Source of the DNA: Spirosoma linguale DSM 74
Lineage (GTDB): Bacteria > Bacteroidota > Bacteroidia > Cytophagales > Spirosomataceae
NCBI GenBank assembly: GCA_000024525.1
Contig: CP001769.1
Span: forward strand, 1,970,001-2,034,000
DNA length: 64,000 nucleotides
Direction: 5' to 3'
Part shown: piece after piece, positions 50,704 to 60,162 of the stretch
How positions within the stretch are numbered: position 1 is the first letter of the stretch
Layout: every line of letters begins with the position of its first letter
Notes under the pieces: generated by a model
Database searches by the model: none
The model's input: only the letters and a program-made list of their open reading frames with translations
Told to the model about the DNA's origin: nothing
Made by a program: the position numbers and the translations under genes

Positions 50704-52959
50704 TCATCGCATGAGGGTGAGCGGGCCCTTAAATGTTCGTTTTGATGTCAGCAGCAGGTAGTAATACGTGCCAACGGGCGAACCGGTACCGTACCAGCGG
50801 AATTTCGGGTCTGAAGATTTAAAGACGGTCTGCCCCCAGCGATTCGTTATCTCCACCGATTTGAACTGTTCATCACAGGAGTTTTCCGGTAAATCTTTAA
50901 TGGCGAAATAGTCATTGATACCGTCGCCGTTGGGCGTGAAGATATTCGGGATTTTTATCTCCGCATTAAAGGATGGGTTCTTGACCGTGAACGAAACCGT
51001 CGTCACGGCCGTATGTTCGGGTTGGCAAGAGCGATCATCCACTACAAAATCGACCACAAATGTAGCTTCGGCTTTACCCGCCATCAGGGAGCAGGTTGGC
51101 TTCCAGTCGAAGGGAGATTGTAGCGTTGGCAAGCCAGACTTATTCGTAAACACCATCCCGGCCTCCTTAATATCAAATCCTCGTCCAACAGCAGTAAGCC
51201 GTAACGTATCCCGGTCGGGGTCGTTACCCAGCACATCGAAGTTCGTCCGTCCGTCGGTATCGTTGGCACTAACGGTCAACTCAACAGCCTGTGAGGCCAG
51301 TGTGGTGCGTACTGTGGGGGGCTTACTGGGCAAGCCAGTAGCTGCCAGATTCACGGTAACGGTATCCCGAAGGTTTCGGTTACAGCGGGTATCGGTCACA
51401 ATAAAGTCAACAATATAACCGGCCTGGGTAGCCTGGGTACAGGTTGGTTTCCACGAAAAAGGTTGTGATACTTTCCCGACTCCCGAAGCCGAACCAAAAC
51501 TCATACCGGCCTGTGCCAGCGTAAACCCGCGTCCAACTGCCTGAATCGTCACATTGTCGTTGTCAATATCGGTGCCGAAGGCGTTGAATGTCAGGGATGA
51601 ACCTACTGTAATACTGGCTTTGTTGTTAGGCAGGTCGGTAGCGGCAACGGGTTTGTTATTGGCCGATGGAATAATATTCAGACGAATACTTAACGTATCG
51701 CTGAGTCCCTGCGGACAGCCATCATCCGTAGCCCGAATCAGCAACGTAATTGGAGTGCCATTTCCCCCAACGCATCGTCCGAAACAGAATTTTGCCTGTA
51801 GTGTATCGCGGCTTGTTCGAGTGGTTAACTCACCGGGAGTTAGAGTGAGGCCGGGTAACGAGCCGCTCATGTTGACGATTGAAATACGCTGGTTTGGGTC
51901 GAGGTCAGTGATGTACAGACTTAGGCAGTTGGTGTCTTTTTCGGCGATGGTGAGGACGGTGCCTTCCGTGTAAAACTGTTTCTGGTCATTCGGACGAAAC
52001 AGCAGTTGGGGGGCGTTGTTTTTTGGGCAGTCAATTACCAGCACCTGAAAGTCACGCCGGACGCGCCCAATCTGTTTACCGGCCCGAAACTCGCCGACCT
52101 CAACGGAAAAAACGAATAAGCCCGCCCGGTCAGGAGTAACGCTGAGCAGCCCCGTTCGGGCATTTACCCGCAGGGGAACTGTTCCCGGTATTTGATTGGC
52201 AATGGAGATGCCGTTGATCCACCGAATTGGCGGATAGGGGCCAGCTGAAAAGGAAGGATTTGTTACGGTAGAACCTGCGCCTGGGTTTGGTGAATTGGAT
52301 GTACTGAAGCCATTATACGGTGTAGCTAATGCATACGTCAGGCTGTCGCCATCGGCATCTCGGGCGCTAAAGTCGAGCGTAAACGGCTGACCAATGCAGG
52401 CGTAATCACCTTTGGGGACGGTAAATACGGGCGATGAATTGACGAAGCGGGTTTGTCCCGAAATAATAGCCGGAAATTCGAGGTAGAACGTTGATCCGGC
52501 TGCCCCTGGGTTTTCGATATTGACAATAGCACCATTCCGGCAGCATCTTTCCCACGACAGGTAATATCCGCCCGCATCATTGAACACATTGGGGTCGAGG
52601 GTCAGGTCGGTGCTGTGCCGGATGAGTCGTGTACGTACGGCCCCCGTTGCACAGGCGGGCCGGGTGTAGGCGACGTATTCGCTGCTGATACGAACGAGCG
52701 GAACATACCCAATAAGCTGATTGGTACGCTTGGAGAAGACACCCACGGAAACCTGGCCGTCGTCGGCACCCGGATTACCGTTGATGTCGTCGAAATACAA
52801 ATTAAGGTTAATCCGGTGGGTGTATTGTGTCTGGGTGCCCAGGTAACGCAGTTCGAGTTCACCCCCAACAATGTGTGTAGCCTGCGCAAACGGGCCCAAA
52901 ACCAGAAAAGTGCAAAGAAGAAAAAGGAGTGATTTTGAGGAAGAGTACAGGTTCAGCAT
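50704..52959 (-). CDS. Large secreted protein with gliding-type (T9SS type B) C-terminal domain
   Basis: 751 residues. Signal peptide about 1-28, then THIVGGELELRYLG, the start typical of gliding-motility-associated surface proteins of Bacteroidota. Two similar cadherin/Ig-like repeats occur in the second half (VTIQAVGRGFTLAQAGMSF against LRLTAVGRGFDIKEAGMVF). The end is a type B sorting domain (IPNIFTPNGDGINDYFAI, EITNRWGQTVFKSS, GTYYYLLLTSKRTFKGPLTL). It is exported by the type IX system and attached or released at the surface. Divergent from rlmD. Confidence 0.92.
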   Translation of the reverse strand: MLNLYSSSKSLLFLLCTFLVLGPFAQATHIVGGELELRYLGTQTQYTHRINLNLYFDDINGNPGADDGQVSVGVFSKRTNQLIGYVPLVRISSEYVAYTRPACATGAVRTRLIRHSTDLTLDPNVFNDAGGYYLSWERCCRNGAIVNIENPGAAGSTFYLEFPAIISGQTRFVNSSPVFTVPKGDYACIGQPFTLDFSARDADGDSLTYALATPYNGFSTSNSPNPGAGSTVTNPSFSAGPYPPIRWINGISIANQIPGTVPLRVNARTGLLSVTPDRAGLFVFSVEVGEFRAGKQIGRVRRDFQVLVIDCPKNNAPQLLFRPNDQKQFYTEGTVLTIAEKDTNCLSLYITDLDPNQRISIVNMSGSLPGLTLTPGELTTRTSRDTLQAKFCFGRCVGGNGTPITLLIRATDDGCPQGLSDTLSIRLNIIPSANNKPVAATDLPNNKASITVGSSLTFNAFGTDIDNDNVTIQAVGRGFTLAQAGMSFGSASGVGKVSQPFSWKPTCTQATQAGYIVDFIVTDTRCNRNLRDTVTVNLAATGLPSKPPTVRTTLASQAVELTVSANDTDGRTNFDVLGNDPDRDTLRLTAVGRGFDIKEAGMVFTNKSGLPTLQSPFDWKPTCSLMAGKAEATFVVDFVVDDRSCQPEHTAVTTVSFTVKNPSFNAEIKIPNIFTPNGDGINDYFAIKDLPENSCDEQFKSVEITNRWGQTVFKSSDPKFRWYGTGSPVGTYYYLLLTSKRTFKGPLTLMR

Positions 52960-53027
52960 AAGCAGAATCAGGTGAGTATAGAGTTCGTCCGAAAACGACT
53001 GCTTAAATTAGCGGTTTTTTAGGACTT

Positions 53028-54458
53028 ATGCGTAGGAAGATTCATAAAACACCCGAACGGTTGGCACATGTTCGTATCGATGCCGTAGCCGCCGAAGGGA
53101 AGTGTATTGTACGTACTGACGAAGGCGTAATTTTTGTTGAAAACCCCACCGGTGGACCGGGTGTGGCCCCCGGCGATGTGGTAGACCTGCGCATTACCAA
53201 TACCAAAAAGCAGTACCGCGAAGCCGTTGCCGAACGCGTTCATGAATGGTCTGCGGTCCGTACTGAGCCTTTTTGTGAGCATTTTGGAACCTGTGGCGGC
53301 TGCAAGTGGCAGCATATTCAATACAGCGAACAACTTGGCTTTAAACACCAGCAGGTGGTCGATCATCTGACACGTATTGGTAAGGTGGAACTGCCCGAGT
53401 TCCGGCCCATTATGCCTGCTCATCCAACCCAGTACTATCGGAACAAGCTTGAATTTACCTGCGCCGAAGGCCGCTGGCTGACCTCGGCCGAAGTAGGTAC
53501 TAATCAACCGATGGACCAGCGGGCGGTAGGCTTCCACGTGCCCGGCCGGTTCGATAAAGTGCTGCCCATTCGGCATTGTTACCTCCAGCCCGACCCGTCC
53601 AACGCTATCCGCGAAGCCATTGACGCTTATGTGCTTCAGCATGACATGACGTTGTATAACCTGAAGATGCATACCGGTTTTCTGCGAACACTCATCATCC
53701 GCACTGCCGATACTACGCAGCAGGTAATGGTAACGTTGCAGGTAGCCCAGGACAACCCCGAATTGCTCAACGGGCTGATGACGTATTTGCAGACGCTGTT
53801 CCCACAGATCACCTCCCTGAACTACATTCTGAACACCAAAAAGAACGATAGCTATCAGGATCAGGAGGTGGTCAACTGGGCCGGAAAACCCTACATCGAG
53901 GAGCAGATGGAAGCGCTCACCTTCCGGATAGGCCCCAAATCGTTTTACCAGACCAATGCCCAGCAAGCGTATAACCTTTATAAAGTGGCCCGCGAATTTG
54001 CCGGTCTCACCGGTCAGGAACGCGTGTACGATTTATATACGGGTACGGGCACCATTGCGCTTTTTGTGGCTCGTTTGGCCAAACATGTCGTTGGCGTGGA
54101 GTATGTCGAAGCATCGGTAGCCGATGCCCGCGTTAATGCACAAGTGAACGGAATTGCCAACACGACCTTTGTTGCGGGGGATATGAAGGCGATTCTGACC
54201 GACGAATTTTTTGCAGAACACGGCCGTCCGGATGTGGTCATCACCGATCCGCCCCGTGCTGGTATGGATGAGGCCGTTACCAGGCAGCTACTTAAAGCCG
54301 CTCCGGAACGGATTGTTTACGTAAGTTGCAACACCGCTACCCAGGCCCGCGATCTGGCGATTCTGGACGAAGGATATACCGTAACGGGTGTGCAACCGGT
54401 CGATATGTTCCCGCATACGCACCATGTCGAAAATGTAGTTGTCCTGACGAAGCGGTAG
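53028..54458 (+). CDS. rlmD: 23S rRNA (uracil-5-)-methyltransferase RlmD
   Basis: 476 residues. TRAM-like N-terminus, an iron-sulfur motif CEHFGTCGGCKWQ plus a later Cys (RHCYLQP), the SAM-binding loop YDLYTGTGTIALF, the TDPPRAGMD segment and the catalytic Cys in VYVSCNTATQARDL. These are the features of RumA/RlmD enzymes, which methylate U1939 of 23S rRNA. Confidence 0.92.
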   Translation: MRRKIHKTPERLAHVRIDAVAAEGKCIVRTDEGVIFVENPTGGPGVAPGDVVDLRITNTKKQYREAVAERVHEWSAVRTEPFCEHFGTCGGCKWQHIQYSEQLGFKHQQVVDHLTRIGKVELPEFRPIMPAHPTQYYRNKLEFTCAEGRWLTSAEVGTNQPMDQRAVGFHVPGRFDKVLPIRHCYLQPDPSNAIREAIDAYVLQHDMTLYNLKMHTGFLRTLIIRTADTTQQVMVTLQVAQDNPELLNGLMTYLQTLFPQITSLNYILNTKKNDSYQDQEVVNWAGKPYIEEQMEALTFRIGPKSFYQTNAQQAYNLYKVAREFAGLTGQERVYDLYTGTGTIALFVARLAKHVVGVEYVEASVADARVNAQVNGIANTTFVAGDMKAILTDEFFAEHGRPDVVITDPPRAGMDEAVTRQLLKAAPERIVYVSCNTATQARDLAILDEGYTVTGVQPVDMFPHTHHVENVVVLTKR

Positions 54459-54470
54459 TATCGAATCAGT

Positions 54471-54534
54471 AAATCAGGTGCCAGGGGGTGGTGTCAGTTT
54501 TGAGAAACTGACACCACCCCCTGGCACCTGATTT
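54471..54534. terminator. 30-bp perfect hairpin between rlmD and the ComEA-like gene
   Basis: Arms 54471-54500 and 54505-54534 are perfect complements with a 4-nt loop. The right arm overlaps the stop codon of the convergent ComEA-like gene. Confidence 0.8.
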
Positions 54535-55522
54535 AAAACTCCAGATAAGGGGTAATTTTTTCAATAGTTTTAGCGTCCAGAATCCGAATCGGTTTCAACG
54601 ATTCGGCCGAGGTATATGCCCCATGCTGCTCCCGGTAGCTAACGATCAGCTGGGCCTGTCGGCGGGACAAGAATGGATGGCGATCCAATTCGTCGGCTGT
54701 GGCGGTATTTACGGGAATCCGGCGCACTCCCGACCGGATCTGGCCAAATTTCCGAAGTTCGTCAACTGTCAGCGAGTCCAATCCATAAACGTCGCGAAAC
54801 TGATCAGTTGAGATAAACCCACCCAAGGCATCTCGGTATTTGACGATCCGGGCGGCCAGCGTTGCACCAATGCCCTTCAGGGCTATCAACTGGGCCGTGT
54901 CGGCGGTGTTAATATCAAACGGTTGAAGAACTGGTTTTGCCGGACGTTCGGCAAAAGTCGGCCGGTTTGAGGTAGGGTAGGGCTCGTTGCTGAATGGTTT
55001 GCCAGTGCCAGACCGGTCGTCGGAAAAGCGGTCTGACCTGGGTGTTTCCTTTAACGTAATGTAGGGTTCGAGCTGATCGTACAGGTCGGGAGGGAAGTCA
55101 TAGATTTTGAGGAGGTCTTCTTTCCTGCGAAACTGCCCGCCTTTGCTGCGGTATTTTTCAATACGCTCCGCCATCCACTTCGGTAATCCCAACTGCTGCC
55201 AGCCTGTTGTACTGATGGTGTTTGGGTCGAACGAAAACAGTTTAGGCTCCTGAAACCGTTCGGCGGTAGTTTTCTCCTTTCCCGAGCGGTCGCCGTACTG
55301 AGGCCGTTTGGCCGTTTCAGTCTGCATGAGAGCCACCAGACTATCGAGCTTCCGCTGGTCGGCGGCAGAGGTATCGACGGGTGTTCGGGTAACGACGAAT
55401 CGGTAGATAAATGGTATGAGGAGACAAAGCAGCGTCAGGAAGAGCAGGACCATGAAGCCTCTGGTCTCCTTATGGGAGAAGCCAAAATAATCGCGAACGA
55501 AGGAGACGAAGCGGGAGAACAT
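54533..55522 (-). CDS. ComEA-like helix-hairpin-helix DNA-binding protein
   Basis: 329 residues. One membrane helix near the N-terminus (about 22-43) and three HhH regions: the first near 105-155 (FDPNTISTTGWQQLGLPKWM), the second near 205-255 (FDINTADTAQLIALKGIGAT, LAARIVKYRDALGGF) and the third at the end (IPVNTATADELDRHPFLSRR, QAQLIVSYREQHGAY). Membrane-anchored HhH proteins of this kind bind DNA outside the cytoplasm and act in uptake of DNA. It abuts the ATPase/PIN island. Confidence 0.9.
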   Translation of the reverse strand: MFSRFVSFVRDYFGFSHKETRGFMVLLFLTLLCLLIPFIYRFVVTRTPVDTSAADQRKLDSLVALMQTETAKRPQYGDRSGKEKTTAERFQEPKLFSFDPNTISTTGWQQLGLPKWMAERIEKYRSKGGQFRRKEDLLKIYDFPPDLYDQLEPYITLKETPRSDRFSDDRSGTGKPFSNEPYPTSNRPTFAERPAKPVLQPFDINTADTAQLIALKGIGATLAARIVKYRDALGGFISTDQFRDVYGLDSLTVDELRKFGQIRSGVRRIPVNTATADELDRHPFLSRRQAQLIVSYREQHGAYTSAESLKPIRILDAKTIEKITPYLEF

Positions 55523-55565
55523 GTCCCTTAGACGCAGGAAGGGCGGGGAGAGTAACGTAATGCCG

Positions 55566-56042
55566 TTAAGCTGTATAATTCTCGTAATCTATTTCTTCTG
55601 GCCGGGCTACAGCCTGAGGTTTTACACCATCGAAGATTGGGTGATTATTGATATCATTACGCAAAGCAACATCAATAACGATTGCCATTTTACGATGCGA
55701 GAGTAAAATCGTTTTTAAGTGCCAACGATCTTCGGCGTTACAGGTGAGCCGTCTTTCAGCAAGTTTTGTGAAGACTAGTTTATTATGAGATTCATTGTCA
55801 ATTATTTTAAGCCGTCCCTGTCTTTGTAATAAGTCAGTTAGAACAGCGATATTTTGGTTACTTCTCCCATATTCAACCAGTAGCTTTTTTGACACGACCC
55901 AACAACCTTTTGTTCTGAGCCATTGAAGGAGTTTTTTATATTCCGGGTCAAGCGGATTTTTAAAATTCTTTGCGACATTAGTATCTACAAAAAGATCGCT
56001 TTTGAGAATTTTTTCTAAATCTTCAGTGGTGGGGCTATTCAT
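55566..56042 (-). CDS. PIN-like putative ribonuclease of an ATPase/nuclease pair
   Basis: 158 residues. The order of acidic residues fits a PIN fold: D20 in LFVDTNVAKNF, E57 in KLLVEYGRSN, D105 in NAEDRWHLKTILLS and D124 or D130 in MAIVIDVALRNDIN. PIN proteins are Mg-dependent ribonucleases, very often toxins. Its ATG overlaps the stop of the upstream ATPase gene by 4 bp (ATGA), so the two are translationally coupled. Both are AT-rich compared with their neighbours, which suggests transfer. The PIN assignment rests on motif order and is inference; some sub-motifs are degenerate. Confidence 0.65.
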   Translation of the reverse strand: MNSPTTEDLEKILKSDLFVDTNVAKNFKNPLDPEYKKLLQWLRTKGCWVVSKKLLVEYGRSNQNIAVLTDLLQRQGRLKIIDNESHNKLVFTKLAERRLTCNAEDRWHLKTILLSHRKMAIVIDVALRNDINNHPIFDGVKPQAVARPEEIDYENYTA

Positions 56043-57175
56043 TCGTGTGCATTCATGGCAATATCCATTACATCAATTCCATAGGTGTCAAAGAAACCCT
56101 GCGGTGCTCCTTTGATTTGGCCATCTGTGGCAAATTCTATATCGTGTTTAGTACTTTTTATGCCATCATTTTCAAAATAAAGCACTCGCACTTGATTTGG
56201 TTTTAATTCGCCTGTGACTAGCAAAAGACGAATTCGGTTTAATAAATACTCACTATGCGTTTCAACGATGTACTGCTTTTCAGTTTGGTTGACTTGACTG
56301 GCTAAATAATTACCAAACTGGGCTTGTATCTTTGGGTGAAGGTGAATTTCAGGCTGAGAAATAGCTAAACAAGATTTGTCGGATAATTGCAAGTCAGCAA
56401 CGATAATGGGCAAGAATTGACTAATACCGAAACCAACATCAACTAAAGATATTGCTTGAGATGCTTTATGAACTTTGACATTTAATTCGAACCTTCCCCC
56501 CTTTAAGATTGAAGATTTAATACTTTGAACAAGCTCGAGTTTTTGGAGAATATTTGTCAAATCTTGAAATTTTGCTGAACTATTATCTTCCCATTCAATT
56601 ATTTGATCAATATATAACTCGCCAGTTTTCATTATCTTAAAGTCGGCACCTGATTGTCTGTAATAAGTTCTCTCGGGAGATAATCTAAATGAACTTATGT
56701 AGTTGAAGTCGAATCTATCTTGGCCAACAGTTAATTCAAAAAATATTTTCTCAGGATCTATAGCTGAATTGATAATATCGTGTTTCCATCCAAATTCGCC
56801 AGTTTGGATATTGGGGCCGTCGGTAGTAAACTTTTCATCTTTGTATTCTAAGCCACTAAAATTTGCCTGCTCATGTGAGTCACTTTCCCAACGTGTTGTG
56901 AGAATATACTGATCTTGAATTTTTATTTGAAGTTCTAGTTTTTTACTGGCATCTCTCCCATATATAATATCCTCAAAACTTCCCATACTTACGTAACTTC
57001 CATTTAGGGAGAGATAGTAGGGGAATCCTCGCGTCTGCAACACTGCCAGAATCGCATTGATCAATGAACTTTTACCGCTGCTATTTGCGCCCGTCAACAG
57101 GGTTATCGGGGCAAATTTGACGTCAAGTTCTTCGAAACATTTGAAATTCTTCAGGGATAGGGAATTGATCAGCAT
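56039..57175 (-). CDS. AAA/ABC-type ATPase (DUF3696-like) of an ATPase/nuclease pair
   Basis: 378 residues. Begins INSLSLKNFKCFEELDVKFA, with Walker A TGANSSGKSS (residues 28-37), a signature-like SLVDVGFGISQFLPII, Walker B area LAISQPEIHLHPKIQAQFG and the switch motif VETHSEYLLNRI. The end (GAPQGFFDTYGIDVMDIAMN) fits the DUF3696 tail. This SMC/RecF-like group includes the ATPases of OLD, PARIS and other anti-phage systems. The gene is coupled to the PIN-like gene by an ATGA overlap and is divergent from glyS. Defence function is inferred from architecture, not shown. Confidence 0.85.
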   Translation of the reverse strand: MLINSLSLKNFKCFEELDVKFAPITLLTGANSSGKSSLINAILAVLQTRGFPYYLSLNGSYVSMGSFEDIIYGRDASKKLELQIKIQDQYILTTRWESDSHEQANFSGLEYKDEKFTTDGPNIQTGEFGWKHDIINSAIDPEKIFFELTVGQDRFDFNYISSFRLSPERTYYRQSGADFKIMKTGELYIDQIIEWEDNSSAKFQDLTNILQKLELVQSIKSSILKGGRFELNVKVHKASQAISLVDVGFGISQFLPIIVADLQLSDKSCLAISQPEIHLHPKIQAQFGNYLASQVNQTEKQYIVETHSEYLLNRIRLLLVTGELKPNQVRVLYFENDGIKSTKHDIEFATDGQIKGAPQGFFDTYGIDVMDIAMNAHE

Positions 57176-57239
57176 AGGGGTTCAATGGCAAAGCTATTGG
57201 CGAAAGTTAGCTAATTTCGGGGATTTTCGGTGTAAACGT

Positions 57240-57247
57240 TATCTTTG
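57240..57247 (+). promoter_or_regulatory. -7 box of the glyS promoter
   Basis: TATCTTTG, an exact TAnnTTTG match, only 9 bases before the glyS ATG at 57257, so the transcript would have a leader of a few bases at most. Confidence 0.55.
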
Positions 57248-57256
57248 CGCCCACGT

Positions 57257-58765
57257 ATGAATACTCCGCAAACGCCAGCCGCTGGTTCACCAGCCACTTC
57301 GCTGCAAGACATTATCGCCCACGCCAAAGAATATGGCTTCGTGTTCCCGTCGTCCGAAATCTACGATGGCCTGCAAGCCGTGTACGACTACGGTCAGAAT
57401 GGTGTTGAACTGAAAAATAACCTCAAGACGCTCTGGTGGAAGGCGATGACACAACTCCACGACAATGTTGTTGGAATTGACGCGTCGATTTTCATGCATC
57501 CGCTGACGTGGAAAGCGTCGGGGCACGTGGACTCGTTCAACGACCCCATGATCGACAACCGCGACTCTAAAAAACGGTATCGTGCCGACCAACTCCTCGA
57601 ACTAAAAGCCGAAGCCTATGCCAACGCGGGTGACGAAGCGAAAAGCACCGCGCTGTTGCAGGAAATGGGCCGCTTACTGGGCGACAATGATCTGGAAGGC
57701 GTTCGTAACCTCATCATTGCCGAAGGCATCAAAGACCCCGTTTCGGGCACCGATAACTGGACCGAAGTGCGGCAGTTTAACCTGATGTTCTCGACGCAGG
57801 TAGGTTCGCTGGCCGAAGACGCCAGCTTGATCTACCTCCGTCCCGAAACCGCTCAGGGTATTTTCGTAAACTTCCTGAACGTTCAGAAAACGGGCCGGAT
57901 GAAGGTTCCCTTTGGTATTGCCCAGATCGGCAAGGCGTTCCGGAACGAGATTGTAGCCCGTCAGTTCACCTTCCGGATGCGGGAGTTCGAGCAGATGGAA
58001 ATGCAGTTTTTCGTGCGCCCTGGCACTGAAATGCACTGGTACGAAACCTGGCGCGATGCCCGGATGAAATTCCACCAGGCAGTTGGTTTACCGGCTGAGA
58101 AACTTAAATTCCACGTTCACGAGAAACTAGCCCACTATGCTAATGCCGCCGTGGACATCGAGTATAAATTTCCGTTTGGTTTCCGCGAAATGGAAGGGAT
58201 TCACTCCCGCACCGATTTCGACCTGAAAGCCCACCAGGAACTGAGCCGCAAGAAGCAACAGTATTTCGACAATGATGTGGACCCCGCCACCGGGAAGCCG
58301 TACGGTAATTACATTCCGTATGTCGTTGAAACATCGGTAGGGGCAGACCGTCTGTTCCTGGCTGTTCTCTGCAACGCCTTCACGAAAGAAACTGTGGGCG
58401 AAGGCGATCAGCAGAAGGAGCGTACGTATTTGAAACTTCACCCGGCGCTGGCTCCTATTAAAGCGGCTGTGTTTCCGCTTGTTCGGAAAGATGGCTTGCC
58501 CGAAAAAGCCGAAGAGATCGTAAAGAGCCTTCGGTCGGAGTTCCGGGTGGTATATGAAGAGCGCGATGCCATCGGAAAGCGTTATACCCGGCAGGATTTG
58601 ATCGGTACCCCGTTCTGTATCGCGGTGGATTATCAAACCCTCGAAGACGATACCGTAACCATCCGCTACCGCGATACGACGGAGCAAATCCGTATCCCCG
58701 TAAGCGAACTGAAAGCACGTATCGGTCAGGAAGTATCGATGGAACGGGTGCTGGAGAATATGTAA
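57257..58765 (+). CDS. glyS: Glycine-tRNA ligase
   Basis: 502 residues from the ATG at 57257 (MNTPQTPAAG); the longer frame from 57245 overlaps the promoter. Class II aminoacyl-tRNA synthetase of the homodimeric bacterial/eukaryotic-like type: motif 2 FRNEIVARQFTFRMREFEQM, the Gly-specific YLRPETAQGIFVNF, motif 3 with VVETSVGADRLFLAVL, and an anticodon-binding domain at the end. It charges tRNA-Gly. Confidence 0.95.
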   Translation: MNTPQTPAAGSPATSLQDIIAHAKEYGFVFPSSEIYDGLQAVYDYGQNGVELKNNLKTLWWKAMTQLHDNVVGIDASIFMHPLTWKASGHVDSFNDPMIDNRDSKKRYRADQLLELKAEAYANAGDEAKSTALLQEMGRLLGDNDLEGVRNLIIAEGIKDPVSGTDNWTEVRQFNLMFSTQVGSLAEDASLIYLRPETAQGIFVNFLNVQKTGRMKVPFGIAQIGKAFRNEIVARQFTFRMREFEQMEMQFFVRPGTEMHWYETWRDARMKFHQAVGLPAEKLKFHVHEKLAHYANAAVDIEYKFPFGFREMEGIHSRTDFDLKAHQELSRKKQQYFDNDVDPATGKPYGNYIPYVVETSVGADRLFLAVLCNAFTKETVGEGDQQKERTYLKLHPALAPIKAAVFPLVRKDGLPEKAEEIVKSLRSEFRVVYEERDAIGKRYTRQDLIGTPFCIAVDYQTLEDDTVTIRYRDTTEQIRIPVSELKARIGQEVSMERVLENM

Positions 58766-58780
58766 AATTTGGTTTTGGTA

Positions 58781-58851
58781 TAAGCAGAAGGGGGAAATAA
58801 GGCGTGCTACGGTTCTGAACCATGGCACGCCTTATTTCCCCCTTCTGCTTA
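58781..58851. terminator. 27-bp perfect inverted repeat between glyS and cysN
   Basis: Arms 58781-58807 and 58825-58851 are perfect complements; the 17-nt loop contains a further GGTT/AACC pairing. It lies between the convergent genes glyS and cysN. Confidence 0.75.
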
Positions 58852-58906
58852 TAGATTAGCTACCGGCCGACTGTGAGCACTATTCGCAAGGCCGATACAG
58901 TAGTAC

Positions 58907-60157
58907 TTACGCTTCGCCCACCAACATCAGAGCCCCAACGGTTACGTTTGAGGTTTCGTCGATCAGGATGGCTCCACCCGACGCCCGGTTGGTGGCGTAA
59001 GGGTCAAAACTGATCGGCTGGGCAGTTCGGAGAACCACTTTGGCTAAATCATTCAATCGGAGTTGCTCAACGCCTTCTATTTGCTCATAGGTATTGACGT
59101 TTACCTGGTACGCAATCTCCCGCACCGAGCAGCGCGTCCGGAAAGTGCCTACCTGTAGCACGTATTTATTCCCTACTTTAAATTCTTTACTGTCCATCCA
59201 GCAGAGCATGGCTTCGACCGTTTGACTGCTCAGCGGCTGGCTGTCCGAACGAACAATGAGGTCGCCCCGGCTAATGTCTACGTCGGTTGCCAAATGCAGC
59301 ACAACCGACATGGGGGTGGCCGCTTCTTCCAGATGGGTTTCAGCGATTTCAATGGCGTCGATGGTCGATGTTTCGCCGGATGGGAACACCGTTATGGCGT
59401 CGCCTTTGCGGAACTGCCCACTCGTGATTTTACCGGCATAACCCCGGTAATCGTGTAACTCCGGTGTTTGCGGACGAATGACGTACTGCACCGGAAAACG
59501 AGCCTGGGTGAGGTTTATATCATCGGCAATTTCTACCGTTTCCAGATGTTCCAGCAATGTTTGCCCTTCATACCACGGCATGGATTCCGACCGGTCGACA
59601 ACGTTATCGCCGTTTAGTGCACTCATCGGGATATACGTAACGTGCTTGACGTTCAGCTTCTGAGCCAGTTCTGCGTAATGAATGCAAATGTCGGAGAACA
59701 CATCCTGAGAATACCCGACAAGATCCATTTTGTTAATCGCTACCACAATGTGCGGAATGCCCAGTAAGGACGCAATGAGCGAGTGCCGCCGGGTTTGTTC
59801 GGCAACACCGTGTCGGGCGTCGACCAGCACAATCGCCAGTTGGCAATTGGACGCACCCGTTACCATGTTGCGGGTGTACTGAATATGACCCGGTGCATCG
59901 ACGATGATAAACTTCCGAACTGGGGTCTGGAAATAGCGGTAGGCTACATCAATCGTGATACCCTGTTCCCGTTCGGAACGCAGGCCGTCGGTCAATAAGG
60001 CCAGGTCGATCTCCCCATCATCGCGGCTTTTGCTTGCCCGCTCGATGGCTTCCAGCTGGTCGGCCAGAATGGATTTGGAATCGTAAAGAAGCCGCCCAAT
60101 CAGCGTGCTTTTGCCGTCGTCAACCGAACCGGCAGTTATAAATCGTAAAAGATCCAT
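58907..60157 (-). CDS. cysN: Sulfate adenylyltransferase subunit 1
   Basis: 416 residues. GTPase subunit of ATP sulfurylase: P-loop GSVDDGKSTLIGRL, DAPGH, and NKMDLVGYSQDVF, followed by the two beta-barrel domains of translation-factor-like proteins. With CysD it forms adenosine 5'-phosphosulfate (APS) from sulfate and ATP, driven by GTP hydrolysis. No APS kinase (CysC) domain is fused. Two small genes are inserted between cysD and cysN; the gap to the second is 5 bp. Confidence 0.95.
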   Translation of the reverse strand: MDLLRFITAGSVDDGKSTLIGRLLYDSKSILADQLEAIERASKSRDDGEIDLALLTDGLRSEREQGITIDVAYRYFQTPVRKFIIVDAPGHIQYTRNMVTGASNCQLAIVLVDARHGVAEQTRRHSLIASLLGIPHIVVAINKMDLVGYSQDVFSDICIHYAELAQKLNVKHVTYIPMSALNGDNVVDRSESMPWYEGQTLLEHLETVEIADDINLTQARFPVQYVIRPQTPELHDYRGYAGKITSGQFRKGDAITVFPSGETSTIDAIEIAETHLEEAATPMSVVLHLATDVDISRGDLIVRSDSQPLSSQTVEAMLCWMDSKEFKVGNKYVLQVGTFRTRCSVREIAYQVNVNTYEQIEGVEQLRLNDLAKVVLRTAQPISFDPYATNRASGGAILIDETSNVTVGALMLVGEA

Positions 60158-60162
60158 TGATT

